A DNA stretch of 64,000 bases, taken from Deltaproteobacteria bacterium (lineage in GTDB: Bacteria; Desulfobacterota; Binatia; UBA9968). The notes below the pieces were generated by a model. That model made no database searches. It was not told where the DNA came from and worked only from the letters and a program-made list of their open reading frames with translations. Made by a program: the position numbers and the translations under genes. This document shows positions 47,817-57,211 of this stretch, piece after piece (position 1 is the stretch's first letter; every line of letters starts with the position of its first letter). The DNA lies in NCBI GenBank assembly GCA_016874755.1, contig VGTH01000009.1, forward strand, positions 68,933 to 132,932. The letters run 5' to 3'.

Positions 47817-49139
47817 CTAGCTTTTTTTGCCTTCATCATCAACCTTAGGAGCCGGCGGATCGACCTCTTTTATCAGCGATTTTTCCAAAAGAAAGCTTAA
47901 AGTTCGGTCAAAAACTATCTGCGCGCGCAAATCTTCGCGCGCTTCAGGCCGCGCATAGTAATCGCGCACGGTTTTGGCGCGCTCGCCCGATGAGCGGGCC
48001 ATCGTATCGATGCGTTCTTGCAGCTCCCGATCATTCACTTCAATCTTTTCTTGCTGCGAAATCTTTTCGACCAGCAGCGTCGCCTGAATTTGTCGGGCAG
48101 CGCGGCCCTCGAAGAGCTTTTTCGTCTCTTCGGTGGTCGCCGGCGCCTCGTCCGATGCGCCGTTGGCAGCACCGCGATCATCGTACCGTTCCATTAGATA
48201 GCGAGTTTGCCGTTCAACCATAGCTGGTGGCGGCGTAACCGAGTGCTTGTCTAAAATACGACTTAGGACCTGCTCCTTGAGCTCCTCTTCTTGGTAACGC
48301 TTGAACTCATCCTCCAAGCGCCCACGAATTTTTCCTCTAAGTTCCTCCAACGATGCGCACTCGCCGTGGTCCTTGGCGAATTCGTCATCTAGAGTCGGCA
48401 GGACTTTTTGCTTTAAGTCGCGCACGAGGATTTCAAAGTCCACCGTCTTACCCGCTATTTCTTTATTGGGGTAATCTTCTGGGTAAGGCACTTGAATCGC
48501 GTCACGCTCACCCACCTTTAAGCCAATTAACGAAGTTTCAAACTGCGGTAGAACCTGCCCCGCGCCGATTTGCAAAGGATAGTTTTCACCTTTTCCGCCG
48601 GCGAAAGGTTTGCCCGAAAGGGAGCCAGAAAAATCGAGGGTGATGAAATCGCCCTTGTGCACGACCTCACGATTCTCCACCGGCTCGAGCCGCGCGTGGC
48701 CCTCCTGCAGGCGTGCCAAGGCCGCGTCCACTTGCTCATCGGTAATGGCGAAACGGACTTTCTCGACCTCGACTCCGAGATAATCCTGGATTTGGATTTC
48801 AGGCTTGACCTCAAAGACCGCGGAAAACGAAAACGGCCCGCCGTCTTTCAATTCATGGGCATCGATCTCCGGGCGTGAAACGATCTGCATCCCACGATCT
48901 CGGATAACTTCGCCCAAACTCTCTTCGACCAGGTGAGAACGCACCTCGCCGGTAATTTCCTCGCCGTACATCCGTTGCAGCACCGTGCGCGGCGCCTTGC
49001 CGGCGCGAAAACCGCGAATACGCACACGCCGGCCGAGGTCGCGATAGGCGCGCACAAATTCGTCAGTGACCTTTGCTGAGGGCAACTCGATCTGAACTTT
49101 TCGTTGAACCGGACTTATTTCAGCGACATCCACTTTCAT
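47817..49139 (-). CDS. tig: Trigger factor, ribosome-associated chaperone
   Basis: Trigger factor (440 residues) meets nascent chains at L23. The ribosome-docking signature GFRAGKAPRTVLQRMYG lies in the N-terminal domain. A FKBP-type isomerase domain (about 160-245, VHKGDFITLDFSGSLSGKPF) and the helical C-terminal chaperone domain follow. The start is ATG at 49137-49139; the open frame begins two codons earlier at TTG. Confidence 0.95.
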   Translation of the reverse strand: MKVDVAEISPVQRKVQIELPSAKVTDEFVRAYRDLGRRVRIRGFRAGKAPRTVLQRMYGEEITGEVRSHLVEESLGEVIRDRGMQIVSRPEIDAHELKDGGPFSFSAVFEVKPEIQIQDYLGVEVEKVRFAITDEQVDAALARLQEGHARLEPVENREVVHKGDFITLDFSGSLSGKPFAGGKGENYPLQIGAGQVLPQFETSLIGLKVGERDAIQVPYPEDYPNKEIAGKTVDFEILVRDLKQKVLPTLDDEFAKDHGECASLEELRGKIRGRLEDEFKRYQEEELKEQVLSRILDKHSVTPPPAMVERQTRYLMERYDDRGAANGASDEAPATTEETKKLFEGRAARQIQATLLVEKISQQEKIEVNDRELQERIDTMARSSGERAKTVRDYYARPEAREDLRAQIVFDRTLSFLLEKSLIKEVDPPAPKVDDEGKKS

Positions 49140-49260
49140 AGTCAAAAGCGCGCGGCGATCCTCGGCTCCCTCGCAAAAATCTCTTTACTCAACCCCGCGG
49201 CGGCAGCCGATCGATGACCCGACGTTTCACCTTTCTCGATTTGCGTTGCAGCACCATACT

Positions 49261-49343
49261 TGGTGCGAGAGGGGGGACTCGAACCCCCACGGTTGCCCGC
49301 TAGATCCTAAGTCTAGTGCGTCTGCCAATTCCGCCACTCTCGC
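49261..49343 (-). tRNA. tRNA-Leu (TAG)
   Basis: This class II tRNA has a long variable arm, acceptor GCGAGAG/CTCTCGC, discriminator A and encoded CCA. The anticodon TAG lies in the loop CTTAGGA. It lies just upstream of tig, a position often seen in deltaproteobacteria-like genomes. Confidence 0.95.
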
Positions 49344-49387
49344 ACGACTTTTTGCGTTATTGCGCGAACATCTGGCAAATCTAGGGC

Positions 49388-49416
49388 AGAGTAGGAAACA
49401 CCTTGCACTATGTCAA
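49388..49416 (-). promoter_or_regulatory. Candidate promoter of tRNA-Leu and the tig operon
   Basis: On the minus strand TTGACA (49411-49416) has a 17-base spacer to TACTCT (49388-49393). The expected start is about 38 bases before tRNA-Leu. The -35 is perfect but the -10 is weak. Confidence 0.5.
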
Positions 49417-49505
49417 GGACTGAACGGCTGCTTTCTCGCGTGGTTGCGCGCAAAATTTCTCTTTAAAAATGGCCAACTACCCGTTATTAGTGTTTCCGAC
49501 AGCCC

Positions 49506-50741
49506 ATGAAGAACTTTTTCAAAGTGGTCACGCCCAAAGAAGCCTATCACCAGCTCGCACAGGCAAACCCGGGCGCACCCGAGTCCATCGATGTGGTTAA
49601 GGCGCGCGGCCGGGTTCTGGCGAACGATCTTTTTTCGGCAGTCGACCTGCCCCACTTTCATCGTGCCGGCATGGACGGATTTGCCGTGCGCGCCAAAGAC
49701 ACCTTTGGCGCCAGCGCCACTTTGCCGGCCTATCTCAAACTCACCGGCACGGTGGACATGGGAAAAGACGTAACGCAAAGCGTCGCCCCGGGGGAAACCA
49801 TGCGCATCTCCACCGGCGGCATGTTGCCCCCCGAATGCGACGCCGTGGTTATGGTCGAATACACCGAAGAGCTCGACAACGGCACGGTGGAAATCCAACG
49901 CGCGGTAGCGCCATGGCAAAATGTCATTCAGATCGGCGACGATATCAGGAAAGGCGATTTGGTTTTTCCCCGCGGCCGCCGTTTGCGCGCCCACGATCTC
50001 GGCGCACTCACCGGCATCGGAGTAAGCTCGGTGGAAGTTTTCAAGAAACCGCGTATTGCGCTGATCTCGACCGGCGATGAAATCATCGACGCCGCGAGCG
50101 AGCCCGGCCCAGGCCAGGTGCGCAATATCAATCAACACTCGCTCGCCGGTTTGATTGAAGAATGGGGCGCCGAGCTGCATGACTACGGCGTTGTCCGCGA
50201 TGATCGGCAGGCATTGGAACAAACGATCAACAGAGCCCTGATACAAGCCGACTCCTTATTTCTCTCTGGCGGCAGCTCGGTTGGCGCCCGCGACATCACG
50301 CTCGATGCAATCTTGGCGATGCCGGAGGCAAAAATCTTTTTTCACGGCATTTCTGTGAGCCCAGGCAAGCCGACAATCTATGCCGAAGCGTGCGGCAAAC
50401 CGATTCTCGGCCTGCCCGGGTATCCGGTATCGGCGCTGGTGATTTTTGATCTGTTTGCGGTCCCGCTACTGCGCCGATTGTCCGGGGAAACTTTGGACGA
50501 GGCAGAGCACTTTCACGCCAACTGCCGTGCTATACTGAAGACCAATGTCGCCTCACAAAGCGGCCGCGAAGACTACGTGCGCGTCAGCCTCGAGCGCGCT
50601 TCGGACAAGCTTTACGCAACTCCTCTTCCCAACAAATCCGGCGCGATCTTCACCTTGGTCAAAGCCGACGGCATGATCCGCATCGAGCTCAACCAAGAAG
50701 GCGTGGAAGCCGGCGAAGAAGTTGACGTGATGTTGTTCTAG
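49506..50741 (+). CDS. moeA: Molybdopterin molybdenumtransferase MoeA (first copy)
   Basis: MoeA (411 residues) inserts molybdate into adenylylated molybdopterin. It contains the N-terminal FHRAGMDGFAVRAKDTFGAS motif, ISTGDEII, the substrate-binding loop LFLSGGSSVGARDIT and LPGYPVSALVIFD, followed by the C-terminal beta domain. The length is normal for the family. A second MoeA-type gene follows after 13 bases, so the two are co-transcribed. Duplicated MoeA proteins often divide labour, for example between Mo and W; which does what is unknown here. Confidence 0.94.
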   Translation: MKNFFKVVTPKEAYHQLAQANPGAPESIDVVKARGRVLANDLFSAVDLPHFHRAGMDGFAVRAKDTFGASATLPAYLKLTGTVDMGKDVTQSVAPGETMRISTGGMLPPECDAVVMVEYTEELDNGTVEIQRAVAPWQNVIQIGDDIRKGDLVFPRGRRLRAHDLGALTGIGVSSVEVFKKPRIALISTGDEIIDAASEPGPGQVRNINQHSLAGLIEEWGAELHDYGVVRDDRQALEQTINRALIQADSLFLSGGSSVGARDITLDAILAMPEAKIFFHGISVSPGKPTIYAEACGKPILGLPGYPVSALVIFDLFAVPLLRRLSGETLDEAEHFHANCRAILKTNVASQSGREDYVRVSLERASDKLYATPLPNKSGAIFTLVKADGMIRIELNQEGVEAGEEVDVMLF

Positions 50742-50754
50742 CGACGGACGTTCG

Positions 50755-52686
50755 ATGGCGCGCAAACGATACTTGAAGAAAACGCCGCTGCATGAAGCCC
50801 GCGAGCTCTTTCTCGCGCGCATCGATCCAAGCCAATTGGAGTCGGAAACCGTCGCGGTCGGCCAGGCGCTCAATCGCACCACCGCAGTGCCTGTGTTCGC
50901 CAAGATCTCGGCACCGCATTACCACGGCTCGGCGATGGACGGCATCTGCGTGCGCGCTGAGGACACCTTTGGCGCCACCGAGTTCAATCGTAAACAGCTG
51001 CGCTTGCTCACCCGTGAAGACGCGCCGACGGGTCGTTTCGCCTACGTCGACACCGGCCACGCGCTGCCGCTCTGGGCCAACGCTGTGATCATGATCGAAA
51101 AAGTGCACCAGGTCGACGACCAGACGTTAGAAATTTTCGAATCGGCAGCGCCCTGGCAAAACGTCCGGTTGGTCGGCGAAGACGTGGTCGCCACTGAATC
51201 GCTGCTACCGCGCGCCCATCGGCTGCGCCCCTACGATCTCGGCGCATTGCTTGCCGCCGGCCATACCGAAGTGAGAGTCCTCGCGCGGCCGCGCGTGGCG
51301 ATCATTCCCACCGGCGATGAAATCGTTCAGCCCGGGCCCAATGTCCAACCGGGGCGGATCATCGACTTCAACTCCACCGTTTTAGCTGCGCTGATTACGG
51401 ACGCCGGCGGCGACGCGACCATTTTGCCAACCGCGAGCGACGATCCGGCAAAAATCAAAGAGAGTCTTGCTGCCGCGCTCAAAGATCATCACATGGTCGC
51501 CATCATCGCCGGCTCCTCCGCCGGCGAACATGATTTCACTGCGCAGGCGATCGAAGAAAACGGCGAGCTGCTCGCGCACGGCATCGACGTTATGCCCGGC
51601 AAGCCGGCGATTCTCGGCGTTGTCCAAGACAAACCGGTAATCGGCGTGCCCGGCTATCCGGTCTCCGCCATCGTCGTTGCGCGCGAAATCATCGAAGCCG
51701 CGCTGGCGAAATTTCTCGGCCAAGGTTTCGTTGCGCGCACCAAGGTCAATGCCTATATCCCCAAGAAAATCGCCTCCCATTTGGGCACCGAAGAATTGCT
51801 CCGCGTCACGCTCGGACGGGTCGAAAACAAACTCGTCGCCGTGCCGCTGCGGCGCGGCGCCGGCGTGATCACGACGATGGTGCAGGCCGACGGCCTGTTG
51901 CGGATTCCTAGTCTCGTCGAAGGCATCAATGCCGGGGAAGAAGTCGAGATCGAGCTGCTCCGCCCGGCTGAAGCCATCGATCGGACGGTCCTCTGCACCG
52001 GCAGCCACGATCTTACAATTGACGTCCTTGGCGATGAGCTAAAACGCAATTTCCCAGGCATGCGGATCGCCGCCAGCAATGTCGGGAGCCTCGGAGGCCT
52101 AACCGCCATCCAACGCGGCGAAACCCACATCGCCGGCACGCACCTGCTAGACATGGCAACCGGTCGCTACAACGTTCCTGATATACAGCGTTCGATCGCA
52201 AAGACACCGATAGTCTTGGTTCATTTGGTGCGCCGCCAACAAGGTTTGCTCGTGGCACCAGGCAATCCGAAGAATATTGCCGCGCTAAAAGACATCGCGC
52301 GCACTGACATCAGGTTCGTCAATCGCCAACCCGGCTCCGGCACCCGCGTGCTGCTCGACTACGAGTTGCAAAAATTGAGGGTCGAGCCGCGCGCAATCCA
52401 CGGCTACGAACGCGAAGAGTTCACGCACATGGGCGTTGCCGTCGCCATTGCCAGTGGCCTTGCCGACGTCGGCTTAGGCGTGCGCTCCGCGGCAAACGCG
52501 CTCAATCTCGAATTCATCCCGGTGGGTGAGGAAGAGTACGACTTACTGATCCGCCGCTCGTTCTTTGCCTCCGACGCCGGTGCCAATTTGCTCCAAGTGA
52601 TCCGCTCCGCAGAGTTTCGTAAAGCGGTCGAAGCCCTCGGCGGTTACGACGCCGGCGTTTCGGGCGAGCTCGTCTATCAACAATAA
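50755..52686 (+). CDS. MoeA fused to a periplasmic-binding-protein-like domain
   Basis: This is a 643-residue two-part protein. Residues 1 to about 405 are a second MoeA, with YHGSAMDGICVRAEDTFGAT, IPTGDEIV, IAGSSAGEHDFTAQ and VPGYPVSAIVV. Residues about 410-640 form a two-lobed substrate-binding domain like those of molybdate- or LysR-type sensors (LCTGSHDLTIDVLGDELKRN, FVNRQPGSGTRVLLDYELQK, GVAVAIASGLADVGLGVRSA). No signal peptide is present, so the binding domain is cytoplasmic. It may sense or present the oxyanion or cofactor (inference). MoeA proteins with this fusion are known in archaea and some bacteria. The stop abuts the stop of the convergent gene with no spacer. Confidence 0.9.
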   Translation: MARKRYLKKTPLHEARELFLARIDPSQLESETVAVGQALNRTTAVPVFAKISAPHYHGSAMDGICVRAEDTFGATEFNRKQLRLLTREDAPTGRFAYVDTGHALPLWANAVIMIEKVHQVDDQTLEIFESAAPWQNVRLVGEDVVATESLLPRAHRLRPYDLGALLAAGHTEVRVLARPRVAIIPTGDEIVQPGPNVQPGRIIDFNSTVLAALITDAGGDATILPTASDDPAKIKESLAAALKDHHMVAIIAGSSAGEHDFTAQAIEENGELLAHGIDVMPGKPAILGVVQDKPVIGVPGYPVSAIVVAREIIEAALAKFLGQGFVARTKVNAYIPKKIASHLGTEELLRVTLGRVENKLVAVPLRRGAGVITTMVQADGLLRIPSLVEGINAGEEVEIELLRPAEAIDRTVLCTGSHDLTIDVLGDELKRNFPGMRIAASNVGSLGGLTAIQRGETHIAGTHLLDMATGRYNVPDIQRSIAKTPIVLVHLVRRQQGLLVAPGNPKNIAALKDIARTDIRFVNRQPGSGTRVLLDYELQKLRVEPRAIHGYEREEFTHMGVAVAIASGLADVGLGVRSAANALNLEFIPVGEEEYDLLIRRSFFASDAGANLLQVIRSAEFRKAVEALGGYDAGVSGELVYQQ

Positions 52687-52995
52687 CTAAACCTTCCGAC
52701 AAACCGAACAAGGGCACAGCCCGCGCAGATACTCGTAGGTGTAAATTCCGGTGCTGTGGCCGTCGTGCCAGCGAAATTCGATGGCGTAGTTACCCACGGG
52801 TTGAACGCCAACCAGCTGCGCGTCCGGCACATCGATAAACCGGCGCTGCGCCCCATGCCCCTGGCACAGCGCACAGGGACAGTAGCCGCGCAAATAGGTT
52901 TCAGCGTAGTCACCGATATGGCCATCGTCCCAAGTGATGCGCACCACTTGGTTGGCTTTGACGTGATTGATCTCCGTTGGCAAATGCGCGCCCAC
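52687..52995 (-). CDS. DUF971-family small protein
   Basis: This is a 102-residue protein with the pattern of DUF971 (the N-terminal domain of gamma-butyrobetaine hydroxylase-like proteins). It includes VVRITWDDGHIGDYAETYLR, GYCPCALCQG, YAIEFRWHDGHSTGIYTYEY and LRGLCPCSVCR. The two CPCxxC clusters are a possible metal site. The start is GTG with AGAGGA five bases upstream. Stand-alone members often sit near iron-sulphur or Mrp genes; here it follows an unrecognised gene and converges on the MoeA fusion. The function is unknown. Confidence 0.85.
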   Translation of the reverse strand: MGAHLPTEINHVKANQVVRITWDDGHIGDYAETYLRGYCPCALCQGHGAQRRFIDVPDAQLVGVQPVGNYAIEFRWHDGHSTGIYTYEYLRGLCPCSVCRKV

Positions 52996-53004
52996 AAAAA
53001 TCCT

Positions 53005-53508
53005 CTAACTCGCAGTGCTGATGCAGTTGATTAGGTTTCGATTCACCAGAAAAGTGCGCGCGGGAATATCCCGCCTGTCGAGAAAAACCGCCTCGGTGAC
53101 GGGAACAAACCGGGTGCGCGCCATTAAGATTTCTTGCACATGGGCGCCCGGCGTCAGATGGACGTTGCCTTCAATCCAATAACGTCCCACGCCGAGCACC
53201 GCCCGACTCGGATCTTTCTTGACATAAAGATGTTCAAACCCCGCCCGGCTTTGGCGCAGCTGCGGACTCAAATCGGCTATCAGCAAGACCTGCTGCATGT
53301 AAACTAAATATTGACTCGCCAAGCTGCTCAGCGCATTGCCGGCAAGATCCGTCAACGCCGCATCACGCAACGAAAAGGCTTCCTCCCCTTCACGCAAGAG
53401 CAAGTGATTGCTCAAGCGATCTTGATGGGTGACAAGAACGCCACGGAGCACCGCCGTGTCGAAGTAAACTTCGAGCGGCATCGAGTAAGTCATGAAGTCT
53501 TGCGCCAT
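53005..53508 (-). CDS. Protein of unknown function, 167 residues
   Basis: I do not recognise this protein. It has no signal peptide or membrane helix and is predicted mostly beta at both ends: DFMTYSMPLEVYFDTAVLRG, VHLTPGAHVQEILMARTRFV, then VFLDRRDIPARTFLVNRNLI. A central helical piece may contact ligands or RNA. The ATG at 53506-53508 was preferred over an upstream TTG at 53562. It lies between tRNA-Lys and the DUF971 gene, 9 bases from the latter, so the two probably form a unit. Confidence 0.7.
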   Translation of the reverse strand: MAQDFMTYSMPLEVYFDTAVLRGVLVTHQDRLSNHLLLREGEEAFSLRDAALTDLAGNALSSLASQYLVYMQQVLLIADLSPQLRQSRAGFEHLYVKKDPSRAVLGVGRYWIEGNVHLTPGAHVQEILMARTRFVPVTEAVFLDRRDIPARTFLVNRNLINCISTAS

Positions 53509-53611
53509 AGAGTTTCTCGAAGAAAGCGGGAAAATTATCGCATTCGCTTCAGCCGCTGACAAGCTGAAGTCGGCAGGAGAAATTAATTTGGGGCTAAAGT
53601 GGAGAGAAATT

Positions 53612-53687
<76 letters not shown>

Positions 53688-53703
53688 ACTGTCCTCGCGT
53701 TGC

Positions 53704-53770
53704 TCGGAATTTCAAATTGCAAATCTCAGATTCACCAACGATTTGGAATCTGGAATTTTCGATTCTGTAA
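53704..53770. repeat. Dispersed AT-rich intergenic repeat, copy 2
   Basis: Its first 15 bases (53704-53718, TCGGAATTTCAAATT) are identical to 10216-10230. More degenerate copies of the same AATTTC/GAATCT motif follow in both orientations. It lies between tRNA-Lys and tRNA-His. Confidence 0.55.
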
Positions 53771-53786
53771 TCCCGCTTGGCGGGTA

Positions 53787-53864
53787 TGGGGTGAGTGAAG
53801 GGACTTGAACCCTCAACCCCTGGAACCACAATCCAGTGCTCTAACCAGTTGAGCTACACTCACC
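53787..53864 (-). tRNA. tRNA-His (GTG)
   Basis: The acceptor is GTGAGTG/CACTCAC with the extra 5' G (position -1) opposite discriminator C, diagnostic of tRNA-His. CCA is encoded. The anticodon GTG lies in the loop TTGTGGT. Confidence 0.95.
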
Positions 53865-53879
53865 GCATCCAAAACGTTC

Positions 53880-53956
53880 TGGCGCGCCAGAAGGGATTCG
53901 AACCCCTGACCTACGGCTTAGAAGGCCGTTGCTCTATCCAGCTGAGCTACTGGCGC
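53880..53956 (-). tRNA. tRNA-Arg (TCT)
   Basis: The acceptor is GCGCCAG/CTGGCGC with discriminator G and encoded CCA. The anticodon TCT lies in the loop CTTCTAA. Confidence 0.95.
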
Positions 53957-53966
53957 TTACCAAAGT

Positions 53967-54043
53967 ATGAAGGATGAAAGCGGAAGGAGGACCGGCCCGG
54001 GGCCCGTCTCTTTCTCATCCTTCATCCTTCATAATTCATCCTT
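53967..54043. repeat. ATGAAGG heptamer repeat in inverted arrangement
   Basis: ATGAAGGATGA (53967-53977) is matched by its reverse complement TCATCCTTCAT (54015-54025), which continues into further TCATCCTT units to 54043. A related run lies at 56796-56811 upstream of amt. It fills the spacer between tRNA-Pro and tRNA-Arg. Confidence 0.55.
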
Positions 54044-54046
54044 TGA

Positions 54047-54123
54047 TGGTCGGGGCGAGAAGATTTGAACTTCCGACCCCCTGCGCCCAAGGCAGGTGCG
54101 CTACCAGTCTGCGCTACGCCCCG
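54047..54123 (-). tRNA. tRNA-Pro (TGG)
   Basis: The acceptor is CGGGGCG/CGCCCCG with discriminator A and encoded CCA. The anticodon loop CTTGGGC reads TGG at positions 34-36. It is the first gene of the Pro-Arg-His-Lys tRNA run. Confidence 0.93.
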
Positions 54124-54142
54124 TCAAAATAAACAGAAGTGC

Positions 54143-54170
54143 ATTCTACACGGGAGAGGCTTTAAATCAA
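54143..54170 (-). promoter_or_regulatory. Sigma-70-type promoter of the tRNA-Pro-Arg-His-Lys unit
   Basis: On the minus strand TTGATT (54165-54170) has a 16-base spacer to TAGAAT (54143-54148). The expected start lies about 13 bases before the tRNA-Pro 5' end. Confidence 0.6.
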
Positions 54171-54203
54171 CCCTAAATGTCACGTTCAGCTTCGCGCCGC
54201 GCC

Positions 54204-54950
54204 TCACAAACGCGCAGCGCTGCGACTCTCGCTGCGTCGCTTAGCGCGGCTGGCCCGGGGGATAAATTCGGAGAGAAAACGCTCGCTATAATATTTTAGC
54301 GTCGGCGCATAGTTTTGCGTATCGGAGAGAATCTTTTCGGGGACGACATACGGCGATTGCGCCAGCTCTTTGGATCGTTCGTCGACCCAGCGCACGATCA
54401 TGCGCGGGGTCACTTCGAGATGAAACTGCAGCGCGTAGATTGTTTTGCCTATACGGAAAGCCTGATTTTTGAAATTCACCGACGAAGCGAGATGAATGGC
54501 ACCGGGCGGCAGCTCAAACCCGTCGCTATGCCACTGAAACACGGTGGCGCTTTCCGAAAGATAACCCAGCAGAGAATCCACCTGTCCATGGGGTGTGATT
54601 GAGATCGGACTCCAACCGATCTCTTTCACGGGGCCACGATAAACCGTCGCGCCCAACGCCGCGGCGATGAGCTGTGCGCCGAGGCAAATGCCCAGCGTCG
54701 GCACATGGTCGTCAATGGCCGCGCGAATGATCCTTTTTTCCCAGCGCAAAAACGGAAAAGACTCTTCGTCGCCGACACTCATCGGACCACCAAGCAAAAT
54801 CAATGCGCCAACCCGCTCCCAATCCTCAACCGGGATCTCGTCGTGAAATAGACGGATAATCCGATAGCGCACCCCTTGCTTTTCCAAAACGTCGGCGAAG
54901 AAACCAAGCTCTTCGAAGGGATCGTGCTGAAAAACTAAGACCTCTTCCAT
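54204..54950 (-). CDS. Class I glutamine amidotransferase (GMP synthase-like)
   Basis: This is a 248-residue stand-alone glutaminase-type domain. The nucleophile C89 lies in LGICLGAQ, and the partner residues H177 and E179 lie in [21 protein letters not shown] forms the oxyanion loop. It lacks the ATP-pyrophosphatase domain of GMP synthase, so it belongs to the GuaA-like group whose substrates include gamma-glutamyl compounds. The ATG at 54948-54950 was chosen over an extension of 20 codons. It lies downstream of amt on the same strand, compatible with nitrogen metabolism. Confidence 0.85.
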   Translation of the reverse strand: MEEVLVFQHDPFEELGFFADVLEKQGVRYRIIRLFHDEIPVEDWERVGALILLGGPMSVGDEESFPFLRWEKRIIRAAIDDHVPTLGICLGAQLIAAALGATVYRGPVKEIGWSPISITPHGQVDSLLGYLSESATVFQWHSDGFELPPGAIHLASSVNFKNQAFRIGKTIYALQFHLEVTPRMIVRWVDERSKELAQSPYVVPEKILSDTQNYAPTLKYYSERFLSEFIPRASRAKRRSESRSAARL

Positions 54951-55099
54951 AGAGTCATGCCGAATCGCCAGTGTTGAGCATTGACGTTTCTGATCCGTCT
55001 CCACCCTCAACGCTCAGCTATCGAGAGCCGGATTTACGGACACTGCTTTGTTTGGCTCGTTTATTTGTTCAGTTCGCTCCTTCACCTAACGTGAGTCGC

Positions 55100-55143
55100 C
55101 GAGCCGGGCTGGCACCGGAAAAAGCTGGCGGCAGCCCGACTCG
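55100..55143 (-). other. Hairpin 3' of amt
   Basis: CGAGCCGGGCTG (55100-55111) and CAGCCCGACTCG (55132-55143) form a stem with one mismatch, 11 bases after the amt stop. No T-run follows on the minus strand, so it is a possible 3' stabiliser or a Rho-assisted end, not a clear terminator. Confidence 0.35.
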
Positions 55144-55154
55144 CCTTGAGCGTT

Positions 55155-56762
55155 TTAGGACTTGCTCTCGGTGGCAAACACCGCAGCGGTTTGGCGAGCT
55201 TGTTCCATCGCCACACCGCTGCCGCCTCCGCCTCCGAAGGAACGAGACATTCCAGAAGTTGTCGAAACGAAATCAGGGTAGGCGATATTGCCGTGCTCAC
55301 CGATATCCAAACCCTCGATCTCTTCTTCGGCGGAGACGCGAATACCGATGGTGGCGTCGAGAATCTTCCAGAGTATGAAAGAAGTAATCAAGACAAAGGC
55401 GCCGACTCCGACGACGCCGATCAACTGGGCAAACAGCAGCTTGGTGCCGCCACCGAAGAACAGACCGTTGCCCGTCGTATTGGGTGTGAAATGGTCCTGA
55501 GCGAACAGGCCCACACAGATCGTTCCGAAAACTCCGCACACCAAGTGCACCGAGGTCGCACCGACGGGGTCGTCGATTTTAATTCTGTCGAAGAACAGTA
55601 CTGAAACAACGACCAGAACACCGGCCATCAAGCCGATGATCAGCGAGCTCGGGATGCTGACGAAGGCACAAGCCGCAGTGATGGCTACCAGCCCGGCCAA
55701 AGCGCCGTTAAGGATCATCGTCAAATCCGGCTTTCCTAGTAGCATCCACGCCGCGATGGAAGCCGAAATCGCAGCCGCTGCGGCGGCAGTGTTGGTCGCA
55801 ACGGCGATACGGCCAATGGCGCCAGCATCGGCCGCCATGGTGCTGCCAGGATTGAAGCCAAACCAACCAAACCAGAGGACGAAGACACCGATGGTGGCCA
55901 TGGCGATGCTGTGCCCCGGAATCGGCAGAGGTTTGCCGTCGCGATTGTATTTGCCAATGCGCGGACCGAGTAGCATGGCACCAGTCAGAGCGGCCCAACC
56001 GCCGACGGAATGCACCACCGTCGAACCAGCAAAATCGAACATACCGAGCTTGGCAAGCCAACCGCCACCCCAGATCCAGTGTCCAACGATGGGATAGATT
56101 AACGCCACCATGACAAACGTGAATACATAAAAGGCGCCAAACTTGACGCGTTCGGCCACCGCCCCTGAGACAATCGTCGCCGCGGTCGCCGCAAACACCA
56201 ACTGAAAGAAAAATTTCGTCCACAGCGGTACGCCGGTCCAGTTGATCGACGAGTAAACACCTTTGTAAGCGTCACCCATGGCCGGGCTATTGTCGGCGCC
56301 GCCGACAAACCACAATCCCTGCGTGCCGAAGAAAGCGTTGCCATCGCCAAACATGAGGCCCCAGCCGAGCACGAGGAAAGCGATCGAGGCGGCGGCGAAG
56401 ACAACGAAGTTTTTGGCGAGAATCGTCACAGTATTTTTCGCCCGGCACAGCCCCGACTCCACCGAGGCAAACCCCAGGTTCATGAGAAACACCAGCATGC
56501 CGGCGATCAGCACCCAGACCGTATCGATCGCCACCTTGGCGCCGCCAATCTGATCGAGCAAACCCTGAGTGAACTGCGCCGGCTTGGCTGCCGGATCTTC
56601 CTTCTTCGCTGGTTCCGCAACCGGAGCAGCGACAGCAGGGGCTTGAGCTTTAACCCCTTCCGGTGCGACGGCGTCCTGAGCCAATGACAATCCCGTGAAA
56701 AACATCGCGCTGAGCGCAAGCGCGCAAGCAAAAACTTGCAAACTAAACTTAGACAATTTCAT
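55155..56762 (-). CDS. amt: Ammonium transporter Amt
   Basis: Amt (535 residues) conducts ammonium across the inner membrane. A signal peptide (about 1-28) and an unusual Ala/Pro/Lys-rich stretch (about 29-60) precede eleven predicted helices. The pore histidines are in VVHSVGGWAALTGAMLLGPR and GATSVHLVCGVFGTI. The long soluble N-terminal stretch is uncommon, since most Amt proteins start directly after the signal. It lies 49 bases after the PII gene, and both are behind a sigma-54 promoter. Confidence 0.95.
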   Translation of the reverse strand: MKLSKFSLQVFACALALSAMFFTGLSLAQDAVAPEGVKAQAPAVAAPVAEPAKKEDPAAKPAQFTQGLLDQIGGAKVAIDTVWVLIAGMLVFLMNLGFASVESGLCRAKNTVTILAKNFVVFAAASIAFLVLGWGLMFGDGNAFFGTQGLWFVGGADNSPAMGDAYKGVYSSINWTGVPLWTKFFFQLVFAATAATIVSGAVAERVKFGAFYVFTFVMVALIYPIVGHWIWGGGWLAKLGMFDFAGSTVVHSVGGWAALTGAMLLGPRIGKYNRDGKPLPIPGHSIAMATIGVFVLWFGWFGFNPGSTMAADAGAIGRIAVATNTAAAAAAISASIAAWMLLGKPDLTMILNGALAGLVAITAACAFVSIPSSLIIGLMAGVLVVVSVLFFDRIKIDDPVGATSVHLVCGVFGTICVGLFAQDHFTPNTTGNGLFFGGGTKLLFAQLIGVVGVGAFVLITSFILWKILDATIGIRVSAEEEIEGLDIGEHGNIAYPDFVSTTSGMSRSFGGGGGSGVAMEQARQTAAVFATESKS

Positions 56763-56811
56763 GGTTTCCTCCCAATGAGTTTCATCATTCCGCCCTCATC
56801 CTTCATCCTTC

Positions 56812-57207
<396 letters not shown>

Positions 57208-57211
57208 TTAC

